Shown here piece by piece: positions 15,883-23,268 of a stretch of DNA of 39,636 nucleotides. A program made the position numbers and the translations under genes. The notes under the pieces were generated by a model. It ran no database searches, was not told the DNA's origin, and saw nothing but the letters and a program-made list of their open reading frames with translations. Positions within the stretch are counted from its first letter, which is position 1, and each line of letters begins with the position of its first letter. Origin of the DNA: an uncultured Bacilli bacterium (lineage in GTDB: Bacteria; Bacillota_I; Bacilli_A; RF39; UBA660); assembly GCA_947626515.1 (NCBI GenBank), contig CANQSL010000009.1, positions 1 through 39,636 of the forward strand, read 5' to 3'.

Positions 15883-16439
15883 TGAAAACAATATATATAA
15901 AGAATTTTTTTAAACATTTAAATGTGGTTAACAAACATAGATTTCAAGTATTTATACTTTGTTGCAAAGTAGGGATACCAATAAGAGGTTTAGTTCACGA
16001 TTTATCAAAATATTCTCCTACTGAATTCTTTGAAGGAGTTAAGTATTTTAGTGGAATTAAAAGCCCTATTAGTAATTGTAAAAAAGATATGGGATATTCT
16101 AAAGCATGGTTACATCATAAAGGTAGGAATAAACATCATTATGAATATTGGTATGATTACGATGCACCAATAAATATTCCAATTATGCCATTTAAATATT
16201 TTTTAGAAATGATATGTGATAATCTTGCAGCAGGAATAGTTTATCAAGGAAAAAATTGGACAAAAGAATATCAATTAACATATTGGAATAGAGTTAAAGA
16301 TAGAGCTAAATTGCCAGATTGTATGAAGAAATTATTAACTAAAATTTATACTGATTTAAGTAAATATGGTATTAATAAAGTATTGAATAAAAAATATTTG
16401 AAAGATAATTATTCTAAATATACTAAAATAAAATTATAA
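15882..16439 (+). CDS. DUF5662-family protein (HD-like His-rich protein)
   Basis: The ATG shares its first base with the stop of the HEXXH gene, which fixes the start. The 185-residue product matches my memory of the DUF5662 family: GLVHDLSKYSPTEFF (H39, D40) near the N-terminus, WLHHKGRNKHHYEYW (H78, H79, H85, H86) in the middle, then an ICDNLAAGIVY segment (D113). The spaced His and Asp residues suggest a metal site like that of HD-domain hydrolases, but no reaction is established for the family. No membrane segment is seen. It is the second gene of a two-gene operon. Confidence 0.75.
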   Translation: MKTIYIKNFFKHLNVVNKHRFQVFILCCKVGIPIRGLVHDLSKYSPTEFFEGVKYFSGIKSPISNCKKDMGYSKAWLHHKGRNKHHYEYWYDYDAPINIPIMPFKYFLEMICDNLAAGIVYQGKNWTKEYQLTYWNRVKDRAKLPDCMKKLLTKIYTDLSKYGINKVLNKKYLKDNYSKYTKIKL

Positions 16440-16484
16440 TTTATTTAAAACTATTTTTTGCTACTTTTTTTTAAATATTTTTTT

Positions 16485-16493
16485 TGGTATACT
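16485..16493 (+). promoter_or_regulatory. Extended -10 promoter of the first zinc-ribbon paralogue
   Basis: TGGTATACT, with TATACT at 16488-16493, lies about 20 bases before the start codon at 16514; a T-rich stretch sits where a -35 would be. Confidence 0.55.
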
Positions 16494-16513
16494 TATAATA
16501 ATAAGGTGAAGGT

Positions 16514-17416
16514 ATGAAAAGGGTAATAGTTAGTTTTATAATTTTATTTTTTAGTTTTGGAATGATTACTGAAGTAAATGCTGATAGTATAAATTATAAT
16601 ATTAGTACTGTTAATTACAAAAATAATTTGTTTTTATTAGAAAGTATGACATTATTTGAGAGTGATAATGCTGACATAAGTATTACGTCTAATTATTCAG
16701 TACCTTCTGGATTAGTTGATATTGTTAAAGTTGTATCAATTATCCTAACAATAATAATTGCGTATAATTTACTTACTTATAGTTTTAATAAAGTTGTGCC
16801 ACAAAAAAAAGAATTACCTATGCCAGATATAGATGCTATGATAGAAAAAGAAAAACAAAAAAATGCAGAACTAACTGAAGAAAAAATTCATAGTGTAGAT
16901 TCTAATTTAAATATAGCTAAATTTAAAGAAAATTCATTTAAAATATATAGGGCAATTCAAATTGCATGGATGAATTTTGATTATACTAATTTAAAAAAAT
17001 TAACTACTGCAGAATTATATAATATATATGAATCTCAATTAAAAACTTTAAGTTTAAAAAAGCAAAAAAATATAATGAAAGATATTCATTTGAATAATGT
17101 TAAAATAATGGATATTCAAAAAATAGATAATAATATATATATTAAAGTTAGTATGATTGTTAATATGTTTGATTATATAATAAGTACGGTTACTAATGAT
17201 GTTATACGTGGTACTGATAAAAATAAAATAGAAGTAGAATATATAATAACATTTGTAAAGTCTTTAGATTCAATTGATGATTGTCCAAATTGTGGAGCAG
17301 ATATAAGTTTAATAAGTAATGACACTTGCCCATATTGTAAATCTAAATTAGTAAAAACTTCTAGCTCTTATGTAATGAGCAAAAAGAGTTGCAACAGCCA
17401 AAGAATACTAAGATAA
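16514..17416 (+). CDS. Membrane protein with Tim44-like region and C-terminal zinc ribbon (paralogue 1)
   Basis: AAGGTGAAGGT precedes the ATG. A signal peptide (residues 1-24) is followed by a short outer region, a membrane helix (about 67-89) and a Lys/Glu linker. Residues about 130-250 resemble the Tim44-like domain: FKIYRAIQIAWMNFDY, TAELYNIYESQL and a late VEYIITFVKS strand. The C-terminal zinc ribbon is C257-x2-C260-x11-C272-x2-C275 (CPNCGA..CPYCKSK). Two paralogues follow at once. In mitochondria Tim44 links the import channel to its motor; the bacterial relatives have no settled role. With this topology the Tim44-like and zinc parts should face the cytoplasm. Confidence 0.75.
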   Translation: MKRVIVSFIILFFSFGMITEVNADSINYNISTVNYKNNLFLLESMTLFESDNADISITSNYSVPSGLVDIVKVVSIILTIIIAYNLLTYSFNKVVPQKKELPMPDIDAMIEKEKQKNAELTEEKIHSVDSNLNIAKFKENSFKIYRAIQIAWMNFDYTNLKKLTTAELYNIYESQLKTLSLKKQKNIMKDIHLNNVKIMDIQKIDNNIYIKVSMIVNMFDYIISTVTNDVIRGTDKNKIEVEYIITFVKSLDSIDDCPNCGADISLISNDTCPYCKSKLVKTSSSYVMSKKSCNSQRILR

Positions 17417-17428
17417 TGTATTCTTTTT
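17401..17428 (+). terminator. Terminator overlapping the end of paralogue 1
   Basis: AAGAATAC (17401-17408) pairs with GTATTCTT (17418-17425) and is followed by T. It starts inside the last codons of the gene. Confidence 0.7.
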
Positions 17429-17468
17429 GTAAATTAATAATATTTTTGTTTTGTTAAAGATAAAATAT

Positions 17469-17477
17469 TGATATACT
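17469..17477 (+). promoter_or_regulatory. Extended -10 promoter of paralogue 2
   Basis: TGATATACT (TATACT at 17472-17477) lies 25 bases before the start codon, so paralogues 2 and 3 have their own promoter. Confidence 0.6.
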
Positions 17478-17501
17478 TAAATTAACAAAGTAGGTAAAAA
17501 T

Positions 17502-18416
17502 ATGAAAATGAAAATATTATTTACAATTCTAATATTGTTATTAAGTTTTGGAATTTTCACATATGCAAAAGCTGATAGTGGGTGGGATACTTCATATGAT
17601 TATGGTGGAAGCTCTTGGAGCAGTGATTCCAGTTGGAGTAGTGGATCAAGTTGGAGTAGTGGTTCTAGCTGGAGTTCAAGCTATGATAATGATCATGATT
17701 ATGGTAGTAATACAAGTTATAGTGGTTCACAATCAGATCCAGTAGTAGTGATAATTACATTTTTTATGTTAGTAGTGCTTACTTTAGTTTTTGCTTATAT
17801 ATTTGCTAAATTAGGGAAAATACAATCAAGTAGAATTCCGGCTAAAGATATAGAAGATTTAATTACTCCAGATAACTTTAAAGATATAGATCCTTCTTTA
17901 ACGCTAGAAGAGTTTAAACAAAATGCATTTGATATTTTTAAATCTGTTCAAGAATCGTGGATGAATTTTGATTATGATACTTTGAAAACTTTAGTAACAG
18001 ATGAAATGTATAATATGTATGAGTCTCAATTAAAAGTTTTAAAATTAAAACATCAAAAAAATATAATGAAAGATATTGAACTTGTCGATACACAAGTGGT
18101 ATATGCCAATTTAAATAGAAATAGTAGTATTGAAGTTAATTTAACCATGATAATAAAAATGTATGATTATGTAATAAATGAAACATCAAACGAAGTTGTT
18201 AGAGGTGATGATAAACATAAATTAGAAGTTGAATATAATATGACTTTTCTAAAATCAGATAATGATGTTAAGTTAGATACATGTCCAAATTGCGGTGCCA
18301 AAATTGAAGATGAAACACAAGATATTTGTTTATACTGTAGAAGTAAGTTAGAAAAGTTATCTAATAAATATGTGTTAAGTAAAAAAGAATGTAAAAATCA
18401 AAGAGTACTATATTAA
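17502..18416 (+). CDS. Membrane protein with Ser/Trp repeats, Tim44-like region and zinc ribbon (paralogue 2)
   Basis: A signal peptide (residues 1-24) leads into a low-complexity outer segment with repeated SSW-SSG units (about 36-60) and an Asp/Tyr-rich part. A membrane helix spans about 81-103. Residues about 130-252 repeat the Tim44-like pattern of the gene before: FDIFKSVQESWMNFDY, YNMYESQLKVL, KNIMKDIEL, YDYVINET and RGDDKHKLEVEYNMTFLK. The ribbon is C261-x2-C264-x11-C276-x2-C279. The Ser/Trp/Gly region probably arose by short tandem duplication, as its DNA repeats a 15-18 base unit. Paralogue 3 follows after 34 bases without a terminator. Function unknown; all three are likely to share it. 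Confidence 0.75.
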   Translation: MKMKILFTILILLLSFGIFTYAKADSGWDTSYDYGGSSWSSDSSWSSGSSWSSGSSWSSSYDNDHDYGSNTSYSGSQSDPVVVIITFFMLVVLTLVFAYIFAKLGKIQSSRIPAKDIEDLITPDNFKDIDPSLTLEEFKQNAFDIFKSVQESWMNFDYDTLKTLVTDEMYNMYESQLKVLKLKHQKNIMKDIELVDTQVVYANLNRNSSIEVNLTMIIKMYDYVINETSNEVVRGDDKHKLEVEYNMTFLKSDNDVKLDTCPNCGAKIEDETQDICLYCRSKLEKLSNKYVLSKKECKNQRVLY

Positions 18417-18450
18417 TATAAAGATTTATAAGTTTAGAAAGAGTGATTTT

Positions 18451-18960
18451 GTGAAAGAATTTGATGAAGCTTTATTTAAAACAAAAGTAGATAATGTATT
18501 TGTTAAATTATTTACTGCAATTATGTTTGGAGATTTAAAAGAAGTAGATCATTTTATAAATGATGATGTCTATAATAAATATAATTCATATATAAAAGAA
18601 TTAGATAGCAAAAATGAACGTCAAATGTATGATGAATTAAATGTCAAAAGTACTACTGTTTTAAGTAGAGAAAAATTAGCTGATAAAGAAATAGTTAAAG
18701 TTGAGTTAATTTCTAGATATATGGATTATATTATTGATAAAGACACAGGAGATTATAAACGTGGAATAAACGATCATAGAATTGAAAAAAAATATATTTT
18801 GACATTTGAAAAAAGATTAGATGCTAAAAATGTAGGTATAGTAAGAAAATGTCCAAATTGTGGTGCAAGTATGGATATAAATAAAACTGGTGTATGTGAA
18901 TATTGTAAGACAGTTTATAAATTAGAAGATTATGATTATATTCTTACGTCAATAGAATAA
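18451..18960 (+). CDS. Soluble short paralogue with Tim44-like region and zinc ribbon (paralogue 3)
   Basis: The start is GTG, placed by AGAAAGAGTG just upstream; the next in-frame ATG would cut into the conserved region. There is no signal peptide or membrane helix. The whole 169-residue protein corresponds to the cytoplasmic half of the two genes before it: a helical start (ALFKTKVDNVFVKLFTAI), YMDYIID, RGINDHRIEKKYILTFEK, then C134-x2-C137-x11-C149-x2-C152. It probably works with the membrane-bound paralogues, perhaps as a soluble partner; this is inference from operon order and homology only. A terminator shared with the opposite gene follows. Confidence 0.75.
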   Translation: MKEFDEALFKTKVDNVFVKLFTAIMFGDLKEVDHFINDDVYNKYNSYIKELDSKNERQMYDELNVKSTTVLSREKLADKEIVKVELISRYMDYIIDKDTGDYKRGINDHRIEKKYILTFEKRLDAKNVGIVRKCPNCGASMDINKTGVCEYCKTVYKLEDYDYILTSIE

Positions 18961-18984
18961 AAATACGAATTATTCGTATTTTTT
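18960..18984. terminator. Bidirectional terminator between paralogue 3 and the LigD-like gene
   Basis: AAATACGAA (18961-18969) pairs perfectly with TTCGTATTT (18973-18981), flanked by A on the left and T on the right. It serves convergent genes, whose stop codons lie on either side. Confidence 0.8.
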
Positions 18985-20350
18985 AATTAAAAAAATTTTT
19001 CCATGGATCTACTTTTTTTAATCTTTCTAATGCAGACTTAATAGTTATTTCATTAGGTTTAATCTTATCTAACTCAGTCCACTTTATTGGCATAGAAACT
19101 GTTCCATTTTTTCTTAATCTCAATGAATATGGGGCAACACTTGTAGCAGATCTAGTATTTCTTACCCAGTCAATAAAAATTTTTCCTTTTCTTTTTTCTT
19201 TTCTAATATTTGTTGTATATTTATCTGGCCATTTTTTAACCATTATATTTGCAATTTCTTTAGATATATCTCTAAATTTTTTCCAACTAACTTTAGCTTT
19301 AATTGGCACAACAATGTGGTATCCTTTTCCACCACTAGTTTTTAAGTAGGATTTTAAATTTAATTCATCTAATATGCTTTTTAAGTCTTTAACGCCATCT
19401 CTAATTTTTTTCAAACTTAAATGTTCATCGGGATCTAAGTCAAATACCATCATATTCGGTTTTTCTATATTTTTTATATTGCTTCCCCATATATGAAATT
19501 CAAAACTATTCATTTGTACTTCAGATATAAGTCCATTTAAATCTTTTATATAGTAATAATCTTCTTTTTTATTATTATTATTTTTTACTTTAATTTTACC
19601 TAAATTTTTATTATCTAAATGTTTCATAAAAAATATATCGTTATTTATGCCATTAGGACATCTTATTGTACTAATTATTCTATTTTCTATATATGGTAAC
19701 ATTCTAGGACCGACTTTTTTATAATAATTAACAATATCTAATTTAGTTATTTTAGGATTTTTAAATATAATTTTATCTGGATTGCTAATCTCTATATTAA
19801 TTTTTTTATTAGTAATATTTTCTTCTATCTCTTTCATAGTTCTATCAGTTCTAATACTTTTTTTAAATTTATTAATATCATTAAAACCTTTAATATTATC
19901 TTTTTCTTTTATTAATAACCAATTGTTTTCTTTAAATTTAATTAAAGTCCATTTTCCTTTTAATCTATTACCATATAAAATAAATTTTAAAGAACCGTTT
20001 TTAAATGATTTGGCAAAATTTTCTATTTCATAATAGCCTTCATCCCAAATCATTACAGTTCCTCCACCATATTCGCCTTTTGGAATAGTTCCTTCAAAAT
20101 TTCTGTATTCAAGTGGATGATTTTCTACTAAAACTGCAAGTCTTTTATCCTTAGTGTTATATGATGGACCTTTTGGAATTGCCCAACTAACTAATGTACC
20201 ATTGTGTTCTAATCTAAAATCATAATGATCTTTTCTTGCTAAATGATGTTGTACGACAAATCTTAATTTTTTATTACTCTTTTTTATTTTCTCAGGTGGT
20301 TCTTTAGTTTTATTAAAATTTCTTTTGGAATTATATTTTTTTAGACTCAT
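18983..20350 (-). CDS. LigD-type 3'-phosphoesterase-polymerase protein without a ligase domain
   Basis: Residues about 29-150 are the LigD phosphoesterase domain, with H36, H42, D44 and R46 in VQHHLARKDHYDFRL, H78 and Y82 in ENHPLEY, and the KGEYGGGTVMIWDEG strand. Residues about 205-455 are the LigD primase-polymerase domain: catalytic DLD (304-306) in VFDLDPD, SGGKGYH (339-345), and D394 in IFIDWVRN followed by RSATSVAPYSLR. In bacterial end joining these trim 3' ends and add nucleotides at breaks held by Ku. The central ATP-dependent ligase seen in the Pseudomonas PE-LIG-POL protein is absent, and the linker of about 50 residues is too short to hold one. No Ku gene is in the window. AAAGAGG lies before the ATG. 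All catalytic residues I can name are intact. Confidence 0.85.
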   Translation of the reverse strand: MSLKKYNSKRNFNKTKEPPEKIKKSNKKLRFVVQHHLARKDHYDFRLEHNGTLVSWAIPKGPSYNTKDKRLAVLVENHPLEYRNFEGTIPKGEYGGGTVMIWDEGYYEIENFAKSFKNGSLKFILYGNRLKGKWTLIKFKENNWLLIKEKDNIKGFNDINKFKKSIRTDRTMKEIEENITNKKINIEISNPDKIIFKNPKITKLDIVNYYKKVGPRMLPYIENRIISTIRCPNGINNDIFFMKHLDNKNLGKIKVKNNNNKKEDYYYIKDLNGLISEVQMNSFEFHIWGSNIKNIEKPNMMVFDLDPDEHLSLKKIRDGVKDLKSILDELNLKSYLKTSGGKGYHIVVPIKAKVSWKKFRDISKEIANIMVKKWPDKYTTNIRKEKRKGKIFIDWVRNTRSATSVAPYSLRLRKNGTVSMPIKWTELDKIKPNEITIKSALERLKKVDPWKNFFN

Positions 20351-20461
20351 GTAAATAACCTCTTTATTAGTATTATAAATATAAATTAAAATATTCTTGA
20401 AATAAATAAAAAGTTGATAAACTAAATTATATTTCTTTACAATTTAAAGTAATTTTTTATA

Positions 20462-20490
20462 TTGAAATAAGATTAAATATATATTATACT
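20462..20490 (+). promoter_or_regulatory. Promoter of the rubrerythrin gene
   Basis: TTGAAA (20462-20467) and TATACT (20485-20490) are 17 bases apart. The expected transcription start near 20497 falls at the edge of a palindrome. Confidence 0.75.
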
Positions 20491-20498
20491 TAAATTAA

Positions 20499-20519
20499 TT
20501 AAGAACAATATGTTCTTAA
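20499..20519. promoter_or_regulatory. Palindromic operator at the rubrerythrin transcription start
   Basis: TTAAGAAC (20499-20506) and GTTCTTAA (20512-20519) form a perfect inverted repeat with a five-base spacer. It sits just after the -10 and before the ribosome site TAGGAGG, where a bound repressor would block transcription. It is not the PerR box (TTATAATnATTATAA), although rubrerythrin genes are often under peroxide or redox control. Confidence 0.6.
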
Positions 20520-20534
20520 AATAGGAGGATTTAT

Positions 20535-21074
20535 ATGGAACTTAAAGGAAGTAAAACAGAACAAAACTTAATGGCTGCTTTTGCTGGAGAAAGTCAAGCT
20601 AGAAATAAATATACATATTTTGCATCAGTTGCAAAAAAAGAAGGATATGAACAAATTGCAGAAATATTTGAAGAGACAGCAAATAATGAAAAAGAACATG
20701 CTAAAATGTGGTTTAAAGAATTAAATGGAGGAAGTGTTCCTACTACAAAAGAAAATTTGCTTGCAGCTGCTGAAGGAGAAAACTACGAATGGACAGATAT
20801 GTATGATGAATTTGCTAAAGTTGCAAAAGAAGAAGGCTTCGATAGAATAGCAAAATTATTTGAAGGCGTTGCTGCAATAGAAAAAGAACATGAAGAAAGA
20901 TATAGAAAACTTCTTAAAAATATTGATGATGAAATAGTATTTTCTCGTGATGGAGATAAGATATGGCAGTGTAGAAATTGTGGACATATCGTTGTTGGAA
21001 AAAGTGCTCCAAAAGTATGTCCAGTATGTTCTCACCCACAATCATATTTTGAAATTAAAAAAGAAAATTATTAA
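20535..21074 (+). CDS. rbr: Rubrerythrin
   Basis: The 179-residue product is a typical rubrerythrin, a di-iron peroxidase that reduces hydrogen peroxide in anaerobes. The N-terminal ferritin-like four-helix part (about 1-135) has the iron-ligand motifs [43 protein letters not shown] and [13 protein letters not shown]. The C-terminal rubredoxin-like iron site has four cysteines in [18 protein letters not shown]. The ATG is fixed by TAGGAGG. It has its own consensus promoter, an operator-like palindrome and a terminator, so it is a single-gene unit. This supports an oxygen-sensitive, anaerobic host. Confidence 0.95.
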   Translation: MELKGSKTEQNLMAAFAGESQARNKYTYFASVAKKEGYEQIAEIFEETANNEKEHAKMWFKELNGGSVPTTKENLLAAAEGENYEWTDMYDEFAKVAKEEGFDRIAKLFEGVAAIEKEHEERYRKLLKNIDDEIVFSRDGDKIWQCRNCGHIVVGKSAPKVCPVCSHPQSYFEIKKENY

Positions 21075-21096
21075 GAGACTTAATCAAGTCTTTTTT
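21073..21096 (+). terminator. Terminator after rubrerythrin
   Basis: AAGAGACTT pairs with AAGTCTTTT around AATC, with one G-T pair, and continues into T. Confidence 0.75.
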
Positions 21097-21143
21097 ATTT
21101 AATTTTAAATTAATATAATATATAATGTAGTTAGGAGGCCTAT

Positions 21144-21698
21144 ATGGATATTTTTGTATTAAGACACGGTGAAACAGATTGGAATAAAGAAAATAGAATA
21201 CAAGGTAGTATCGATATTCCTTTAAATCAAGAAGGTATAAAACAAGCCAAAGAAACTAGAGATTATTTGAAACATTATAAAATAGATTTAATTATATGTT
21301 CACCTTTAAAAAGAGCAATTCAAACTGCAAATATTATTAATGAAGTATTAAATTGTGAAATTAAATATAGTGAAGCTTTGAAAGAGAGAAATTTTGGTGA
21401 ATATGAAGGCAAGAAAAAACAAGAGTTGAATGATGATCAAGTTATACGATCAGGAATACTTTTTAATTATGAGGTAAATAAAAAATATAAAGGAATCGAA
21501 CCAATTAAAGATTTTTATGAGAGAGTTTATTTATTTTTAAATGAATTAAAAGAAACTTCAAATTCAAATATATTATTAGTTACACATGGTGGAACTATAA
21601 ATATTATTAATACATATTTTAATGGATTCGATAAACAAGGATATATTAGAAATTTAGCTACAAAGAATGCTAAAGTTTTAAAATATAAGCTTAAATAA
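21144..21698 (+). CDS. Histidine phosphatase family protein (phosphoglycerate-mutase-like)
   Basis: The catalytic LRHGETDWN motif (R7, H8, G9) is at the N-terminus, followed by GSIDIPLNQEG, the CSPLKRAIQTA segment (R54 region), KERNFGEYEGK with the usual Glu, and the second catalytic His in LLVTHGGTINI. At 184 residues it is close to CobC/GpmB-like phosphatases rather than a true glycolytic mutase. Such enzymes remove phosphate from small metabolites; the substrate cannot be read here. TTAGGAGG precedes the ATG by several bases. The PcfJ-like gene starts eight bases after its stop, so the two form an operon. Confidence 0.88.
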   Translation: MDIFVLRHGETDWNKENRIQGSIDIPLNQEGIKQAKETRDYLKHYKIDLIICSPLKRAIQTANIINEVLNCEIKYSEALKERNFGEYEGKKKQELNDDQVIRSGILFNYEVNKKYKGIEPIKDFYERVYLFLNELKETSNSNILLVTHGGTINIINTYFNGFDKQGYIRNLATKNAKVLKYKLK

Positions 21699-21706
21699 GG
21701 CAAATT

Positions 21707-23185
21707 ATGCAATTAAAATATGATAATGACTTTAAAAATATAATAGATGATTTAAATATAATAACAGATATAGAAAATATACCTTTTAAAATATTAGATT
21801 ATTTAAATAGTATTAATAATGAACTAGTAATTAATGACATAAATACAAACAAATTATATTGTCCTATATGTTTTAAAAAATTAAATAAAAATATTTGTTT
21901 GCACTGCAATAAATTATTTAAATATTATAAAATAGAAAAATATAAAATGAATTTAAATGTTTCAAATATTAAAGAATGTAGACATCGAATAAATTATTAT
22001 ATTTTTGATACTAAGGAAGATTACTTAGTTTTATATATTATCAATAATACTATAGGATTTGATAATCCTAATTCTTTTATGCTTAAAAAATTTAATAAAT
22101 ATAGTATTGAAAAGATTTATCAGGTTAAAAAAGATGGATTATTTGATATAAATTTAAATAAATATATATATTTTAATGAGTATAAAAAAATAATAGATTA
22201 TTTTCAAAGCGATAGTGAAACAGAATATGATTTTGATGACGATATTTTTAATACATTTGAAACATTTAGAGAAAAGAGTTTTCTATATTTAGAGAATCTA
22301 GAAGATTTAAAAAAATATGATTTTTATAAATACAGCTATATATGGACTTTAAAAGATTATTTTAAAACAGGTTTAGTTAATTTGAAATTGCTTACTTATT
22401 TGCCTATATATATTAAAGAATTTGAGTATTTAGTTAAAATGAAGTTATATAATTTAGCTATAGATGCTGATTCTATAACTTATAAAGGTAATTTTAATGA
22501 TACATTTGGAATAGATAAAAAATATTATAAATTTATGCAAAAAATAGATATATCATTGCTAGAACTATATAGTTTAAGATTGTATCCTACTACTAATAAA
22601 AAAATACTTGATTTTGTATGTGATTATAATGGACCTTTAAGTTTTTTAAAAGATTATGCTGATATTTTAAAAATAAAAGAATATATGGATAATCAAAAGT
22701 TAGATTATAATTATTTATATGAATATGCTGATTATATTTCAGCTTCTAAAGAATTAAATATGGATTTAAAAGACAAAAATATTTTATTTCCTAAAAATTT
22801 AATAGAGTCACATAATAAATTAATAAAAGAATTAGAAATAAGTAAAGATCCGGAAATTGATGAAAGAATAAAAAAACTTTCTATAAAATTAGAAAAAAAT
22901 AAATATATTGATGATAAATATATTATATTTCCAGCAAATAGTATAGATAGTTTAATAGATGAATCATCACAAATGGCAAATTGTGTAAAAACTTATTGTA
23001 AACCTTATAGTGAAAATAAATGTCAAATATATTTTATGAGATATAAAGATAATGTAAATAAATCATTAGTAACTATAGAAGTAAAAAATAAAAAGATTGT
23101 TCAAGCAAAAATGAAATATAATGAAGAAATAACTGAAGAGATTAGAAAAATTATAAGTGAATGGGAAAAGAGAATTATTATTTAA
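21707..23185 (+). CDS. PcfJ-like protein with N-terminal zinc-ribbon cysteines
   Basis: TAAGG six bases before the ATG supports the start, directly after the phosphatase gene. Residues 52-67 hold CPIC..CLHC, a four-cysteine zinc ribbon. The middle (about 90-390) is helical and very rich in Tyr, Lys and Asn. The C-terminal 90 residues fit the PcfJ-like family: SSQMANCVKTYC, then QIYFMRYKD, SLVTIEVKNKKIVQAKMKYN and a closing IISEWEKRI. PcfJ was named in the pCF10 conjugative plasmid, but chromosomal relatives are widespread and their role is unknown. No other conjugation gene is nearby. Fold and function beyond the C-terminal match are not assigned. Confidence 0.65.
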   Translation: MQLKYDNDFKNIIDDLNIITDIENIPFKILDYLNSINNELVINDINTNKLYCPICFKKLNKNICLHCNKLFKYYKIEKYKMNLNVSNIKECRHRINYYIFDTKEDYLVLYIINNTIGFDNPNSFMLKKFNKYSIEKIYQVKKDGLFDINLNKYIYFNEYKKIIDYFQSDSETEYDFDDDIFNTFETFREKSFLYLENLEDLKKYDFYKYSYIWTLKDYFKTGLVNLKLLTYLPIYIKEFEYLVKMKLYNLAIDADSITYKGNFNDTFGIDKKYYKFMQKIDISLLELYSLRLYPTTNKKILDFVCDYNGPLSFLKDYADILKIKEYMDNQKLDYNYLYEYADYISASKELNMDLKDKNILFPKNLIESHNKLIKELEISKDPEIDERIKKLSIKLEKNKYIDDKYIIFPANSIDSLIDESSQMANCVKTYCKPYSENKCQIYFMRYKDNVNKSLVTIEVKNKKIVQAKMKYNEEITEEIRKIISEWEKRIII

Positions 23186-23201
23186 TTTATAATATAAAAA
23201 A

Positions 23202-23228
23202 TTAGCACTTTAACTTGACATGTGCTAA
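23202..23228. promoter_or_regulatory. CIRCE element (HrcA operator) of htpG
   Basis: TTAGCACTT (23202-23210), nine bases, then ATGTGCTAA (23220-23228). This matches the CIRCE consensus (TTAGCACTC-N9-GAGTGCTAA) with changes only at the inner arm ends. HrcA represses class I heat-shock genes through this site. Confidence 0.9.
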
Positions 23229-23243
23229 GAATGGAGTTATAAC
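23215..23243 (+). promoter_or_regulatory. htpG promoter overlapping CIRCE
   Basis: TTGACA (23215-23220) lies inside the CIRCE spacer and is 17 bases from TATAAC (23238-23243), so HrcA binding would cover the -35. Confidence 0.8.
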
Positions 23244-23268
23244 ATATATATAACTAAAGGAGATAATT

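Noticed and set aside
17600-17690. Short tandem repeats that could suggest a CRISPR-like or satellite array
   Set aside because: The repeats are in frame, encode SSWSSG units of the signal-bearing protein, and have no unique spacers.
17548-17745. A 65-codon frame overlapping the start of the second zinc-ribbon paralogue
   Set aside because: It is a frame-shifted reading of the Ser/Trp repeat region (Val/Met/Gly-rich), with no ribosome site.
21707-23185. Border of an integrated conjugative element suggested by the PcfJ-like gene
   Set aside because: No integrase, relaxase, attachment repeats or composition change lie around it.
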